Shown one piece after another: positions 9,901 through 24,900 of a stretch of DNA of 64,000 nt (its first letter is position 1; every line of letters starts with the position of its first letter). The stretch comes from Epiperipatus broadwayi (lineage: Eukaryota > Onychophora > Udeonychophora > Euonychophora > Peripatidae). The stretch is taken from the NCBI GenBank assembly GCA_028023455.1, contig JAQFVV010012490.1, positions 3,102,001-3,166,000 of the forward strand. Reading direction: 5' to 3'. The position numbers were made by a program, and so were the translations under genes. A model generated the notes under the pieces. The model ran no database searches. It was not told the DNA's origin and saw nothing but the letters and a program-made list of their open reading frames with translations.

Positions 9901-12900
9901 CAATAGTATTTAGAAATATGGGATGCTTTTAAGATGTTTTAGATAAAGAAAGCATTAGCAAACTTCCATTAATACTAAATGTAGGACTGAAAAAAAAAAA
10001 ACATTAATTAGGGTTTCCAAGCATTCAAGGGGAGGAAGGGGACAGGTGTAAATACTTAAGACTGTTTGTACAAAATATTTTTATTAAATTTTTGACAGTG
10101 GTATACAATATATACCTAAAATCTCATCTGAATTGTCAAAATAAAGAAGTTGCCTCCGCCCTCCCGTGAGTCCGTTCTTGGAAGAACATCCAATAGAAGG
10201 AATCCAGTTGAAGATCGCCTGCCTTATTTACCTTAAAGAATCATGCCTATCTAATCAAAATGAAGCACTCGACCTTTCTTAATGTAAAACCTTGACAGCT
10301 GTCAACACATCCCGCCAGACATTATGAAGCTTCAGTTACCAACTCTTGATCTGCCACCCTTTAAGAAGGCTCATTCATTTAAGTGCTTTTCTTTGTTAAA
10401 CAGTAATATTTTATCCCAATTTTTTTGTTGTTATTTTATATCAAACAAGGCAAAACTCTCTCCATACAATAGTATTTTACATCAGGTGGTCAAGATATTG
10501 ATCACAGTCGTCTGCAAGTTTTCTGGAAGTCAACCGTGTAATTTCTTTTTTTTTTTTGTATAATTTACATCTAATTTAATTTAATACAATTGTAAAACAA
10601 TATTTTTCTTTTTTTTTCTTGAATTTTTTTTAAAATTCAGGACCAGCTCTAGAAAATAATTATTTATAGGTAATTTAAAATTGTAATTTAATAAATATTT
10701 TAAAAAGGAACATGGACACATCGTAATACTAGAGGGAGCTGAGGTAATTTAACCTTTGGTCTGATGAATTTTCTTATTGGCCAGATTGAGTAAAAATTTG
10801 AGTGATTTGATTCGTTAAATAGGGATCTAGCCCGTTTCCTTTCAGAATGTACAATAACCAGAATTGTTTTAATTTAGCTTTTAAAAATTGAATTATTCTA
10901 CATTCAAGTTGGTTAAATGTAATGAAAAATTTATAATAATATTAATAACTGAAGAAAAATATAAGAAAAACATATGGAAAATAGCCTGCAGTAAAACAAA
11001 GGAATTATATTTCAACCAATGATCACATGAAAATGCTGGCGATTTCTTGTGTCTTAGAAATTACAACTGCTTTATTATTCACTTCCTGTTGCCCTTTCTT
11101 TGTCTAAAATTAAATATTTTAACATAAAAATCTAAATCTAGCCACATTATTAGTTAAATATAGTGTAAAAAGTAATCATAAAATTCTTAACTATTTATGA
11201 AAAATAGTTGCGTTTTGCTAGTTATTACCGAATGTCATTGATGTGCAAATACCCGTCAATGTTATTCACTTGTCTTGAATTGCGCTCAAGCACTACTCAC
11301 TTTCCCTTGATTATTTTTCTTGTAAAATTTAAAAATTTTTAAATCAAAGTTTATATTTAGGTAAATTAACGTAAAAACTTATAAGAAATATATTTATTTA
11401 CATTCAAAATCTATTATGAAAGCATGAAACATTTTGTTTTGATTTCTGGATTTGACAAAAATGCCTGGAGAACAATAGCCGAAGGTGACAGTCAATGCGC
11501 GGCACCTTATAAAGAAAAAGAGGCGGGACTATATATAATAGACCACAATGAGAAATCGGGGTTTTTTTTTTGCAAAAAATACTGCCAATAGCGGATTTTT
11601 TTGGAATTTAAATTTTAAATACCTATAAAGCTATGAATTTACGATAAAATAAGCATAAAAGTAACTAAAAATGGCCAAAATGTAGAAATTATGTTTCTTT
11701 TTTGTAATAATCACTTTAAAATTAGTAGTCATAATAAAATGTCTTCTGATAGTTCATATCTTTGAGAAAAAAAAATTCATCAGTTTGTAAATATCTTCTA
11801 AAAATATCACCAATACTTGTATTTAAAAAGCTGTTATAAAAGAACACCAATTCGACTGTTATTTTTTCCATTCTGACAAAAATTACGTTTTTTTCTGGTT
11901 CAAAGCCCTGAAAAAAACCTAGTCGCCCTCAGGTACACTTTCACCAAAAATGTCACCCCCAATGTATAAAAGTTTAGCCACCCCATTTTATATCTATAAT
12001 ATAGCATTCAAGCAAGTGTTATAGGTATCAACTAATTTTCTTATTTCATATATATAATGTTAATGTACGTATTCTAAAGATTAGTTTTTTTCCTTGTATG
12101 AATATATATAAAATGTTAATATTTATTTTTATAAAGCACAAACAGTATTGAAATTAAATTGAGAGACAGCAAAACTCTCGCGCTCATCACTATCTGACAG
12201 CCAATCAGATCATAAATACAAGACAGAGAATTTGACAAGAATAGGGCTGTCCACCCTATTCTTTACTTGTCTTTCTATATATCCAAGCCAGTCTAAAGTA
12301 CTTAGATCTGAAAGCATGAATATTAAATATCTTCACACTTAACTCATTGGGTTTAAATTACAAACATACAGCATGAAATCCTACGATTTACTATGCAGTA
12401 GTTTTTAGATGTTATAACATTCTCTGTCTTGTATTTACGATCTGATTGGCTATCAGATAGTGATGAGCGCGAGAGTTTTGCAGTCTCTCAATTTAATTTC
12501 AATACTGTTTACGCTTTATAAAAATAAATATTATTTACATGTTATAACATCTAAAAACTACTGCATAGTAAATCGTAGGATTTCACGCTGTATGTTTGTA
12601 ATTTAAACTCAGTGAGTTAAGTGTGAAGATATTTAATATTCACGCTTTCAGATCTAAGTACTTTAGACTGGCATGGATATATAGAAAGACAAGTAAAGAA
12701 TAGAGTGGACCGCCCTATTCTTGTCAAATTCTGTCTTGTATTTACGATCTGATCAGCTGTCAGATAGTGATGAGCTCGAGAGTTTTGCAGTCTCTCAATT
12801 TAATTTCAATAAAATGTTAATGTAAATACAAAATATCAACTGGTTTTTTTTAATTGATTTGATTAGTAATACATATGCGGAATATAATGGTGAGAAGTTG

Positions 12901-15900
12901 GATGTCAGATTTAAAGTTAAATTAAAAAATTTCAAAATTCTACCCTCATCCAACCATTTAGGACAAAACCTGTTTGTTCAATAAATTATAGAATTTATTT
13001 TGGCTCAAAAAAAAAAAAAACATTCATCCACTTTCTACTGCATTTGTTTAATTTAATGATTTTTGAAAGATAGGGAGAGGGGGAGAAAAATACATGTATA
13101 CATTTGTTATATGGTAAACACTGATATTTATTATTTAATCATGCGATGCATAAGATGCTAGTTTATAGAGGCATCTGTTTAATTTAATGATTTTTAAAAA
13201 AGGAAATACACTGCGATCTTTACATACATATATTTGTGTATTTAAATGTTTATTTAAATCTATGGGTGAATATGTAGTTAAACTATTATATTTATTAATT
13301 AATCATGTTATGGGTAAGATACTAGTCTATACATGTGTCTATTTAAACTAATGATTTTGAAAGAAAAGGGAGGGGGTATTTGATTTCAATAAGAATTTTT
13401 CTCATAGTAGCATAATGACCTTAAATCTTTGTATGGAATTTTAATCAGGTTTAATAATCAATTTGAACGTGTTCCTACAGTAGTACTGAGTGATAGTATT
13501 CATGCCTCTATGTTTATTTTCTTTCCAAATTACTTCTACCATTGTGTGAATGCTGGATATAACAGTTGGCGTTAACTTATATTAAATAAGCAAACTGAGA
13601 AGCAATGGACATCAGGCTATTGAAGCATACTTCGTTCTTGAACTTGGGTCATGGTAAGGCAAATGGGTTCCTTCCTTAAATAATGATTAACTGAAGTAAG
13701 GCCAGCCATCTGTAAATCAAAATTGGCAAAAACCATGAAGACGTTATTGTTGTAGAGACATGCACTTATATATATATATTGTACCATTTTATATTGTAAC
13801 CTCTAAAATTTGTTAATTCACTAGAAAAATCTTCTAATATGGAAATTTTAGAAACTCGAGACTCTTCAGCTAGACAGAGCGGGGTTACAATAAATCTTTT
13901 ATATGGTACAGAGAGATCTATAACAAGATAGGGGGAAATCAGACAATGCTGCAAATAATTACTGCATAAAAAATAATTTAGACTAATTAATAGAGGAAAA
14001 CTTCTACTTTTATTAAATATTTGTTAGATTGATCCTCCCATCAAATTATATTCTGTAAGTACAACAAACCTCTATTTAAAGAAGGATTTTCTAATAAATC
14101 TTCTAATTTACTATTTCCAAAATAAATATTATTCTTGTCATGACTTCCAATAGCATAATTTGTAATAAATTATATAAAACAAAATACCAATAAGATGTGC
14201 TCTTCTTCTAGCACAGGGAATAAATAAGAAATTCTTATCCTACACTAGTAATACTTAATATCATGACATAGAACATTAGATAAATCACTGTAAAAAAAAA
14301 CAAGAGTAAATGATCTTAAGAGTCCTATTGTAACTCTTGTGAAGTGCACTAATATGAAGTTGCCTATTAAGTAAAGAAATAGATGAATGTATAAGTGAAT
14401 GATATCCTGGCTGACTATAGAAGGCAAACACTTCGTCCTACTACAATATAACAATATTTATCAAAACTATTAAAAGAATATTTATTTAAATATTTAATTG
14501 CATAATTAAATATTCACAATTTAGACTAATTATAGCCTCACTCAAGATGAAAGAAAGACAAGGGTACTTTTTATGTCCTTCCACCTTCCTACAGACAACT
14601 TTCATAAGTAACTAAATGTAAATTGGACCTTGACATTAAAATAATACCATAGTGTACAGTCTGAAATAGTATGGATAATCTGAAATGTCATAACCATTTT
14701 CATTTTATATTATACCATCTTCCATCTTAAAAGATAACATAGTTAATATACTTCTTAAGCAAAATATTACTTTTAGTATCTGGAAATATGAAATTATGTG
14801 TTACAGTGATTTCATCCAGAAATCACAATTATATGCATAACTTTATCTTATTTCTGTGGATATAAAGTATTCTGTATGTCATTAATGAAATGACAATAAT
14901 CAATATTGTGAACCCAAGACTATGAAATCACAATTATATGCATAACTTTATCTTATTTCTGTGGATATAAAATATTCTGTATGTCATTAATGAAATGACA
15001 ATAATCAATATTGTGAACCCAAGACAATAGCATATAAAAAAAATAATACCAGAAACTAAATTTATTTTAAATAAATACTCAATAGGTTTAATTACAACAT
15101 AATATAATAAAATAAAATTTACATAAAACTTGGAAATATTGTCAAGATAGTGCTGTTAACACATATAGTTATTTGACTGACAGTATTTAAACATAAGGTT
15201 TGTTTTGAAAATAAAGGATTTTACATGATCACCTTTATTTAACAGTTTATTAAAATTGAGAGTTAACACTAGCTAATTCTTATACACCCCCATTCAAATA
15301 AATAATCCCTCAAACACTTTTGTGCATCATAAAATTTATATGCTTTATATTGGATTAATCATTAGCTCAGTAATATATAATTTCTCTTTATTTATTTATT
15401 CTAAAATAAAACATTATAAAAATTAGTAACCAGGATTAATGGACTGATCTGCTAATACTTAATATTATCAGCTAAATAACTCTAAGCAATGGCTGGTACA
15501 TCCAAAATAAATCTCAAATTACAAATAAATACTCTACTATTGTTTAAAATTTTGATCTAATAAATAAGTGAATGAATGAAATATATGGGCCACTCATCAG
15601 AAGTCATTTGCGTACATAAAATTAAGAAATTACTGTCCACATAATATAAATTACACTAAAATGTTAAAAGTAAATGAATTACATCTCCATCAGCATAAGT
15701 TCTAGATGAATACAGCAATTACATAGCATGTGTGGATTGCACTTGCTGGCCATATGCTTACAGTCTAAATATTTAAAATTATTAACTGTTGTTGGTTTGT
15801 TTGTGGATGATTATAATATCATAACAACACAACACAGACATTGTTATACCTTTAAGCACTAAAATAACCGAGTGTAACCTGAAGAAACTAACTCCTTCAA

Positions 15901-18900
15901 ACTAGCTTATCTTGTCATCACGTATCAAAAATACAAAACAACCTCATCTACTATGGTGGAAAAATAGCCTTAAACCCATCATAAGTAATAGGCCAAACAT
16001 AGGCTCCACAGAGCAATCAAACACAAATCAATGAATACAACATAAGAATAGTGGCTTCCAAATACCTACATCTGAGGCAAAAGAGGATGCCTGGACTTTG
16101 TCACAGCGCATCAGGAAAAACATCCTCTCCAGGGATCTAGGTACTTTATAAATATGTGTATCATCTCATAGAACAGCAGATAATAAAGATGGGGAACTTG
16201 TCCACTCCATCAAGCACAATAATAAATATAATCAGTAGGGTCTTACATTATGAGGCCAAACAATACTATACTAACAATGACAAGATACAAACATCACTAT
16301 AACTAACTAAAGTCATATTCTAAATTTTAATCATAATAAACAATATGCAATGTCTGAACCAACAATTGCAATTTAAGTCAAACGACTGAAACATAAATAA
16401 ACTTAATAGCATATGAAATTTTTGGTACAAAGCAACAATGCACCCGTATATGGAACACCAAATATCAAAATTATGGTAACCAGTGGACACGAATAATAAT
16501 ATGAATAAAAGTATGAGAATAATAATTCTCAATGCATAAAAATATTAGCAGTTATAATTACTATTGCATTTATACAAAAATATGAAAGAAAAATTTCTGA
16601 TAATTACTTTGACTGTTTAGCACATAACTGAGTAAAATACCCATACATTTAAAATACTTATTGTGAGAGATGAAACTCTCCACTGACTCAAAATAAATAA
16701 AATATAGTTTAGCTCATCAAGCACATATCAAACATATAATAAATGTTACCTGATAATATATAGAATATCTACACATTCTGACAAATCCATTAAAATTAAA
16801 ATTATTAATTATCTAGCACACTTGTAATACTAAAAATAGTATTACATAAAATGTAACAAAATTCCAAAAAAAAATATTGCATAAAATATTTTTACTAATA
16901 TAAAAAAAAAATCTTAGTTCGTAAGCGAGCTTTCTTCGCACTGAGCCATCTTTTAAGCACACATAATATTAATTTGATGGGTAAGTGTTCTGCGAAGCTT
17001 CTAGTTTTGACTATTATTTTAAACATGGCAAAAAAATTTCCAAAACAAGATATATACAACAGTTCTTCTAAAATATAAGCAGTAAAATACATGAAGATAA
17101 AACAATAATGAGTCGCAACTAGGGAAATGACAACGCTGTAATACAATAATTCTTTCAGCTGATAGAAAATTTCGGGATTCCGCGGCTTTATTTAATTAAT
17201 AATGTAGCTTCATTTTTACACTTTTCAGAAGCATATTCTAAGCATTTTTAAAAATATTTATGTAAAAGAATGAAATGTTTCCAGGTTATTACTTAATATA
17301 TTTCCATAATAAAATTCCCAAAGTATTTTGTTAGCAGAGAATAATTCAGCATATCAGAACATCTTTAGAAATATTTCTACTAACTTCATAGCATAATGTT
17401 TTCACACTTTCTTCTAATAGCAAATTATATTTCTTCAAAAATTTGAATTGAAGAGTTCCAACATAGTAAACATTTAAAATTATTTTAATTCCTCCAGTAT
17501 ATGTTTCCTTTTCATATACCAAGAACTATTTTTAAAGCAGGTTAATTATTTAAACATTTCTAGAATTATCCTTTGAACAATTCCAGTAGCAATTAATAAT
17601 TTTGGTTATGAAAGAGGCAAATTAATATACTGCATTTTAAACTTTAAATATACAGCTTAAATAGTCTATGCATTTCAATTTTCTTATTTTAAAACTGGAA
17701 AATTGTTCTGCATAATTTCAATAAATAAATATAACAACGGCTTTTCATTAAAACTTATTTGGAAGTTAATCTTATTCAATTGACTTATAATAATGATAAA
17801 ACTCCTCTGTAGCATTTTTTAATAATTAAGAAAGCTTAATTGCAATTCAGTAACAAAAAGTAAGGGCTACCTGAAAATTTACCAGACATTCATTGCAGAC
17901 TTGAGAATAACTAAGTTAAAATTAAACTTTTAAGAAAAATGATAAAAGTTATAAAAATTTAATACTTTACAATTTTAACTTGTGCCAGGACATCAGAAAG
18001 AATTCAAGCCAGACCAGAAAAACCAGAAGAGAAAGAATGAACAATTTAAAACAACCAAACTTCTCTTTTTATAGTATTTTTTATTTAGCTGTCAATTTCT
18101 TATAAATATCCAATAAATAAAAACTGTTATTTTTACCATTTTTTTTTAAAAAAAAAACTCAATCATCAGATAGGTCAATCAATCGATGATGTCATTTTAA
18201 TCTAGATATTTCAAAAATGACATGTGATTTAACAAACTTAATTTATAAGAAAGTTAATAAAATTTTCTTATATATATAAAAAAAATATTATATATAAAAA
18301 AATAATCACCAGTTATTCATCTACTGATTGAACTACCCAAGGATATTTATTTACTAAAGTTTAAATTAATAACTATATTATCCATCAAACTACTTTAACC
18401 AATATTATTATTTATTCATATTTTTTTTAAAAAAATGAGTTTAAAGAACTCAAAAATAAAACTATTTAATTAATTCTAAAACACAATTTCCCTACATTCA
18501 TGCACACAGACTCACACAAATGAACAAAGGAAATAACATTCTAAACTTTAACTTAGTTTATTAACTTCTTTTAAATAACTAATTATAACTTATGATTACC
18601 AAATAAAATATTTAATATTAAAATAACTTTTACAGGTCTTAAAGCTGACCTATAATAAAGTAATATTTTAATTTTTATTCTACTATTCTAAAATCTACCA
18701 AAATCACATTTAAATTAATTTTACATTCTCTCCTCTCCTCTGCCTTATAACTAATTTGCTATACTATTTTCTGGCACACTTTTTAAATATAATAGTTACT
18801 TTATTAATAATTGAAATTATTAAAAGCAATATAAACTATTATTCTTAGGATAAACATAAAAGAAACATATTTGCTTTACATACAGGCTATACTAAAGTGT

Positions 18901-21900
18901 TATACAACAAAATTATTGTTTACTCCATATTTTACTTATTAACTATTTTTTTTTTAAAAAATCAAATAAACATAGAAATTTGTTATTCTAAGGTAAACAA
19001 TGGAAGCAAGTGTGAAAACACTTGGTCACAATATATATCTAATGCCATTCATTAGACATGGACATTGTAAAATTAGATTTATATATATTTGTTAAACGGA
19101 CATTATAAGATTAGATTTATATATATTTGTTAAAGACATACCCATTACCTCCCATGCCCACACCACCTAATCTAGGTTATTGTAGTTAACCATTTTATGT
19201 TTTAGCATAAGCGTAATATATTTCCCATGTAAAACAGTCCTAATTATAACTAACTTTCCCTATATTGTCACTTTTAGTAGTTTAATTTTTTTTATTAGGC
19301 ACCAGGATTCTCTTTAGAAATCCTTTTTAAATCGACAATGACGGTAAGTCTCCCCCCTCCTTTTTGCCACGTCACACCAAAACCCTCTCTATAATGTGAA
19401 TGGATTAACCATATATTAACTTATCTCTATAACCTTTATACAAACTAATGAAAGTGTACTACACATCTATATCATGCCCTCATAATTAATAAACCTAAAA
19501 ATATAATAAAGTTGTGTTGGCATCAACAATTGAATTTTACAAAATTCACTGAAAAAATATAGTTATGAGGCTTTAAAACAACACATTGTAATTTCTCTCT
19601 TTTTTTATTTATGACATATTCAATAAAAGCAAACAATAAAAGAAAAAAAAATTAGTATTATAGCAAAATATTTCTTGGATTCATTAACTATAAATAGTTT
19701 GTTATGGTCCAGTAAATTATGCTTTCTTTTCTCCTGATTTATGTGAGACGAGTATTCTATAAAGTTATTTCAATCAGCATATAAGTTTAAAAATATAATT
19801 TCTTACTGGTAAGATTGTTTAGTAGAATCGTTCTTTGGTAATAAATATAATCCTCAAGTTTTCTTTGTGATCAGTATTTTAGGTTCCAGCTTTGATGCAA
19901 GGCTTCTATTTTAGGCAGGCAGCGGCTTCGCTTTTCTAAATCATTGATTAGAATGTTCAAGGGAATGGAACAATAGGCGATGTACAGGCATTCTAGTCAC
20001 CCATCTGAATATCAGTGGCTATCACGGGGTAGTTTAACATCTTGTGAAAAATCTGAAGAACAAAAGATACTTCTTTATCTAAGTCCATTCCTTTTATAAC
20101 CCTCCAAAAACTCATTACACGTGTAAATTGAATACAACCAGCATTCTTTCTTCAAATTTTTTTTCTTTACATTTTTGTTCATAAAGTTCTTTTTTTTTTT
20201 GTAGTTACCATGGCCATATTCAATTACCAATCACTCTTTTGCAGAACTTCTACCAATATTTATACTCAGTATTGGCTTTTATTATTTAAACTTGCTCTTT
20301 TTTAAATGAATGAAAAGAAAAAAAAACACAATGTGCATTGCCTCAAGGAAAAAAAAATTTCTAATTTTAATCCAATAAAATATTTATTCTATACATTAAT
20401 TTATATCTATATCAAACATTCTTTTATTTTTTCTTTTCCTTTTTTTCTTTATATTCACTTCAGTAAAATCTTCAAATTCAACTGCCAACACCCCTTGCAT
20501 GGTTGCAATATATATATATACATTCACCGAGTACCATGTTCTGTCCTGACTTTTATAATAATACCTATGGATATATATGCTTTGTGCGATAGTGTGTGGG
20601 TTTATTATTTAGTATCCATTATGGTTTAACATTTCTTTTTTTGCATAAATGAGGCTAGACTTTTATGTTAAGCCATTTATCAATTTGCTTAACTATTTAA
20701 GAGATTATTCCACCTTACCAGGTATACATACCATAGACAATTATGCACATACTCTCTACAAAACTGAAACCCAATCACTCTAAATAATATGTATTCATGG
20801 TTTATTTAAAATTGGAAGTCATAGCTAACCTTATGTACCCACGTGGGTATTATCTACTTGTTATACATACATATATATATATTTGTATATTATGAAATGG
20901 AGACCTCTTTATTGGACTAATAATAAATTATATGTAATATTAACATGTTGTGGGTGTTCACCATTTTAGTAGATGCTGAATAACCATGACTACCCTAGCT
21001 AGGATTCCTTAAGAGTCTTACCTCTATTTGATTACCAGCAAACATAGAGAAAATTTAACTCTTATAAGGTTAATGGAGTGATTTGCTTAGATATGATTTA
21101 GAGATGTGGATAAGATTCGAACCCCTTTAGCTATATCTTTGGGTCTGGTTAAAGCAGCTATATTTTCTGAATGTTAGTTTTTTTTTTTTTGTATAATCTG
21201 ACATGCCAACTTGGACTTAACCGATAAAAACAGAGACCCTGAAGATATTATATAGAAAAAATGTGTCATTATATAGAAAGAAATGTGTCATTTCATATGC
21301 ACATATATGGGAATTCCTAATATGAGGAGAAAATTACTTTTGTAATGAAATAGGTGAAATATTGAAAATGTAGTTCTTTTTTTCCTTCTATTTTTCTCTC
21401 TCCCTTTTGTTGCAATATAGTCCATACAACAAAAATCTTATGGCGGTTGGATTCACCGATAAGTAGGGATATAAATAACCACATAAAACTGATCGGATGA
21501 ATAATTTTTTTTCTTTGCAGGGGAACAGAGTGATTAACAAGAAGCAAAGCGGAAAAGAGGGCTCTATGGTGAAAAATATAATTTAACTGATAACCGAAGC
21601 TGGAATACAATGAAAGGACAATCGTTCAGGAGGATGATATAGGACGGGGGACTAGTCAATGATAAAGAACCAAGAAAAGATTTTGGTTTTATTTTTCTCT
21701 TTTATGGATATCTTATATTTATCACATAAGAAAGAAAACTGCCAATGGAGGGTGATGGGATAGAAGTGGATACTAGCATTGGGTTCATGGATAGTGTACT
21801 TGAGATGCAAAGCCCAATAATCAGATACAGGAGTTGATATCCCTGAGCCATACTTAATAGAAATGAGGAAAATAATGGAAAGCATGGAGGGAAAAAAGGT

Positions 21901-24900
21901 AGAAGCAGAGAGCATGGAAAGAAAAAGAACAGAATATGGAAACAAAAAAGGATATTGACCATGGAGAAAATGATCTGTAGATGCTCACAAAAAATATTAA
22001 ACAGCGTGGAGAAAAATCCAGGAGACAGAGAAAAAACAGGAAAAAGTACAGGATGAACACAAAAGGGCTATCTCAATATTGAAAGAAGAATAGCAAAAGA
22101 TAAAAGATATGCAGCAATTGAGAGAAGAGGCTCAAGGGTTGATTAAAAAACAAATCAGGCACAAAAGGAAGTAGAGGAAAAGATGAAGCTACTCACCCAC
22201 ACAGGGTCACATGAGTCAAGAAGAAATAACTATACTATTAGAGACAGAAAGAGAGGCTGGAATAGATAATAAGTCATAAGATTTCCTCGAAAGGACTATG
22301 GAACAGGTGAACAATTACAAAGAGTGAAAACAATTGGTATTCAATATGCTCACTTCCAGATTCTCATTAAAGAACCTAACAAATCCCACATTATTATAAC
22401 TGCTGTGGATAACTTGAAGAGCATACAAAAGAACCTCTTAGTAGCACGGTTTATTAAAGTTGAGGGATTTAGAGAGGATGTTGATGAAAATCTAATGGCT
22501 CAAGGAACTATTTTTGTTCCTTGAACTATGAGAAGAGCAGATGTCGAATATCATTTACATGGCTTGGGACTGGTGGGGGCGCTTAGCCCAGAGACCAAAA
22601 ACATTCAGAGATTACAGTATGGCTCTGCTTCAAAGCTTTTGGAATGAAGAGAGGCATGACAGTATACTGCATCGGATCTCATGTGAGGAATACTTTAATG
22701 CAATGGGAGACAATTTTTCCTGCGAGAAATCTCATATCTTAGGTCATTAACTGTATCCCATGATCGGATGGGCAAAGATCCAGCAACTATTGTTAGGCTA
22801 CAGAAGTAGCAATATTGAAGAAATATCTGAATTGCTCAGAGCAATAAATTTTGGAAACATAACCAAAGAATCCCCAATATCTGAATAAATTTTGAAAACT
22901 TAACCCAAGAGCCCCCAGAAAAGATAAGGAAGACAGAGCACCATGATACAAACAGCAACCATTCAAGGGCAAAATGCTTGGAGGTCTCCTAATATGTAAA
23001 GATCATACCATATGGTGCCAAAGATAAATTATGGCCCTGCAAAGGTGGAAAACTGCTGAGGACTCCTGGCCTATTCCTCTCAATTGGGTCCCTAGAAAAA
23101 AAGAAGGAACAACAAGTATGAAAAAATGACTCAAGGAGCACATAGCAGATTACCCTACCAATCCTGTCCTACAATCAGTTACAGTAAAAAAAATCACCAG
23201 TTTTGGCTTTATTAGAGACTGGAAACCAAGTGTCAGTAATATCAAGAGCTATACACCTTGGCCGAAGGAGGAGTAAGAGCACTGCCCACTATACCAATGC
23301 ATGCTACACAAATTATCTTAGCAAATAGGGAAAAGGCCATAATCGAGAACTGTCAACTTTGGCTTGATATTATGATAGAATCCAAATCGCACATTACGCA
23401 TTCCTAATTATGGCCAGGCTTAACCGAGATGTCATTCTGGATTATGAGAAAAAAAAACTTCAAATTCCACAATGAAACAACTGGTTCTAGAACAGAGAGA
23501 AGCATCCTCTTACAAGGATCAATTGTATCCAAGTGATGGCAGACCAATACAGAAGGAAAAAGAATCCTCGCAGAAACCGAGGAAATAAAGAGACAATTCC
23601 ACAATGAAACAACTGGTTCTAGAACAGAGAGAAGCATCCTCTTACAAGGGTCAATTGCATCCAAGTGATGGCAGACCAATATAGAAGGCAAAAGAATCCT
23701 CGCTAGAAACCGAGGAAAATAGGAAATATGCGAGGGCATTATCCAATATTCTGGGAATAATCAAAGGCTATGTACGCAGGATTCAAGTCAAAGAAGAAAC
23801 TTACTTCCCCAGAGAACATATTTTATCCCCTCCCAATATAAAAATGAAGTGGAAGAACAGTTGAAAAACATGATGGAATATGAGATTATAGAAAAAAGCC
23901 CATCTCCTTATAATAGCATCATAGTCCCGGTCAAACAGAAAAATGGTTCAAAGAGAGTGTGCCTAGATGCTAGGAAATGAAACAGCATCACCATCCCTGA
24001 AAAATATAAACCTCCAACCATTCATAAAGTCTTCACATGCCTGGCTAATAAAAATAACTTTTCAACCTAGGATCTAACATCAAGCTATTGGCAAATTATG
24101 TTGGATCCTTGGGGAGAGAAAATATACCGCGTTCAGACATGAAGGGTACATTTAAGTATTCAAGCGTATACCATTTGACCTAATTAATAGTGGAGCAGGT
24201 CTTATATGCTGTTTGGACCGAGCATTATGGTGTGCTATGTGGATGATGTGGTGTTTGCATCCACTAGCCCAGAACATTTGGTTCACCTAAAAAGATCCCT
24301 TCAGAAATGTGTAAACAAAATCATCACTTTAAATTTTAGTAAATGCTGTTTTGCAGTCAGGGAAATTACTTTCATGGGCCACTTGGTAAACAGACAAGGA
24401 ATATTGCCACACACTGACCAATCAGAAGCAGGTGTGGTTCTTTATAGGCTTGTATAATTTTTATCACAAAATTTTTACCAGAACTTTGCACAGGATGGCA
24501 CCTCTTTATAAAAACTATTAAAAAAGGAAAAACATTGGAAATGGTCTATGTAAACAGGATAGATTTCCAAAGAATCAAACACAACTTAGAGGTGGTCATA
24601 CACAATATCACCCAAACTTTACATCCCTTTATATTCAGACCGACAGCAGCAAAAGAATCTGGGCATAGTAATATTCCAAATTGGCAAAGATGAGAGGCAT
24701 AGCTTCTTGTATTTTTGTAGAGGAACTCTCCAAAGGGCAGAAATAAACTACACTGTGACTGAGCAGGAAACCGTAGTATAGTATGAGCCTGACAGATTCA
24801 AGCAGTTCCCTAATCATCATAACTGACCTCTGGTGTTTAGAATTCTTGAATAAAAGATATCTTACAAATGATCACCTCATTAGATAGTTTGCTTTACAGA

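Larger units (their letters stand above)
9590..21208 (+). repeat. Long direct repeat, upstream copy (putative 5' LTR)
   Basis: Similarity to the downstream copy begins near GAAACTGTACATATATATCC (about 9598) and runs, with interruptions, to ATATTTTCTGA at 21160-21170; a candidate terminal GACATGCCA ends at 21208. Interruptions private to this copy are 10.56-11.98 kb, the foldback at 12.1-12.82 kb and about 19.06-20.51 kb. No coding sequence is recognised. The 107-codon frame at 20306-20629 is low-complexity and lies mostly in a private insertion. Confidence 0.55.

Noticed and set aside
16895-17146. 83-codon minus-strand frame
   Set aside because: Lies in the private or diverged part of the long repeat, with no domain and no splice context; hydrophobic residues are typical of A+T-rich chance frames.
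19335-19365. ATGACG/GTAAGT as a first exon with splice donor
   Set aside because: A good donor word but only four codons before it, no acceptor or coding partner found, and inside the repeat copy's private stretch.
20306-20629. 107-codon plus-strand open frame
   Set aside because: Made of Lys/Asn then Phe/Ile/Tyr runs from A+T-rich DNA, contains no domain, and lies mostly in a private insertion of a long non-coding repeat.
21105-21130. tRNA B-box-like GATTCGAACCCC, possible SINE
   Set aside because: No A box at the proper distance upstream, and the partner copy at 34700 does not keep the motif.
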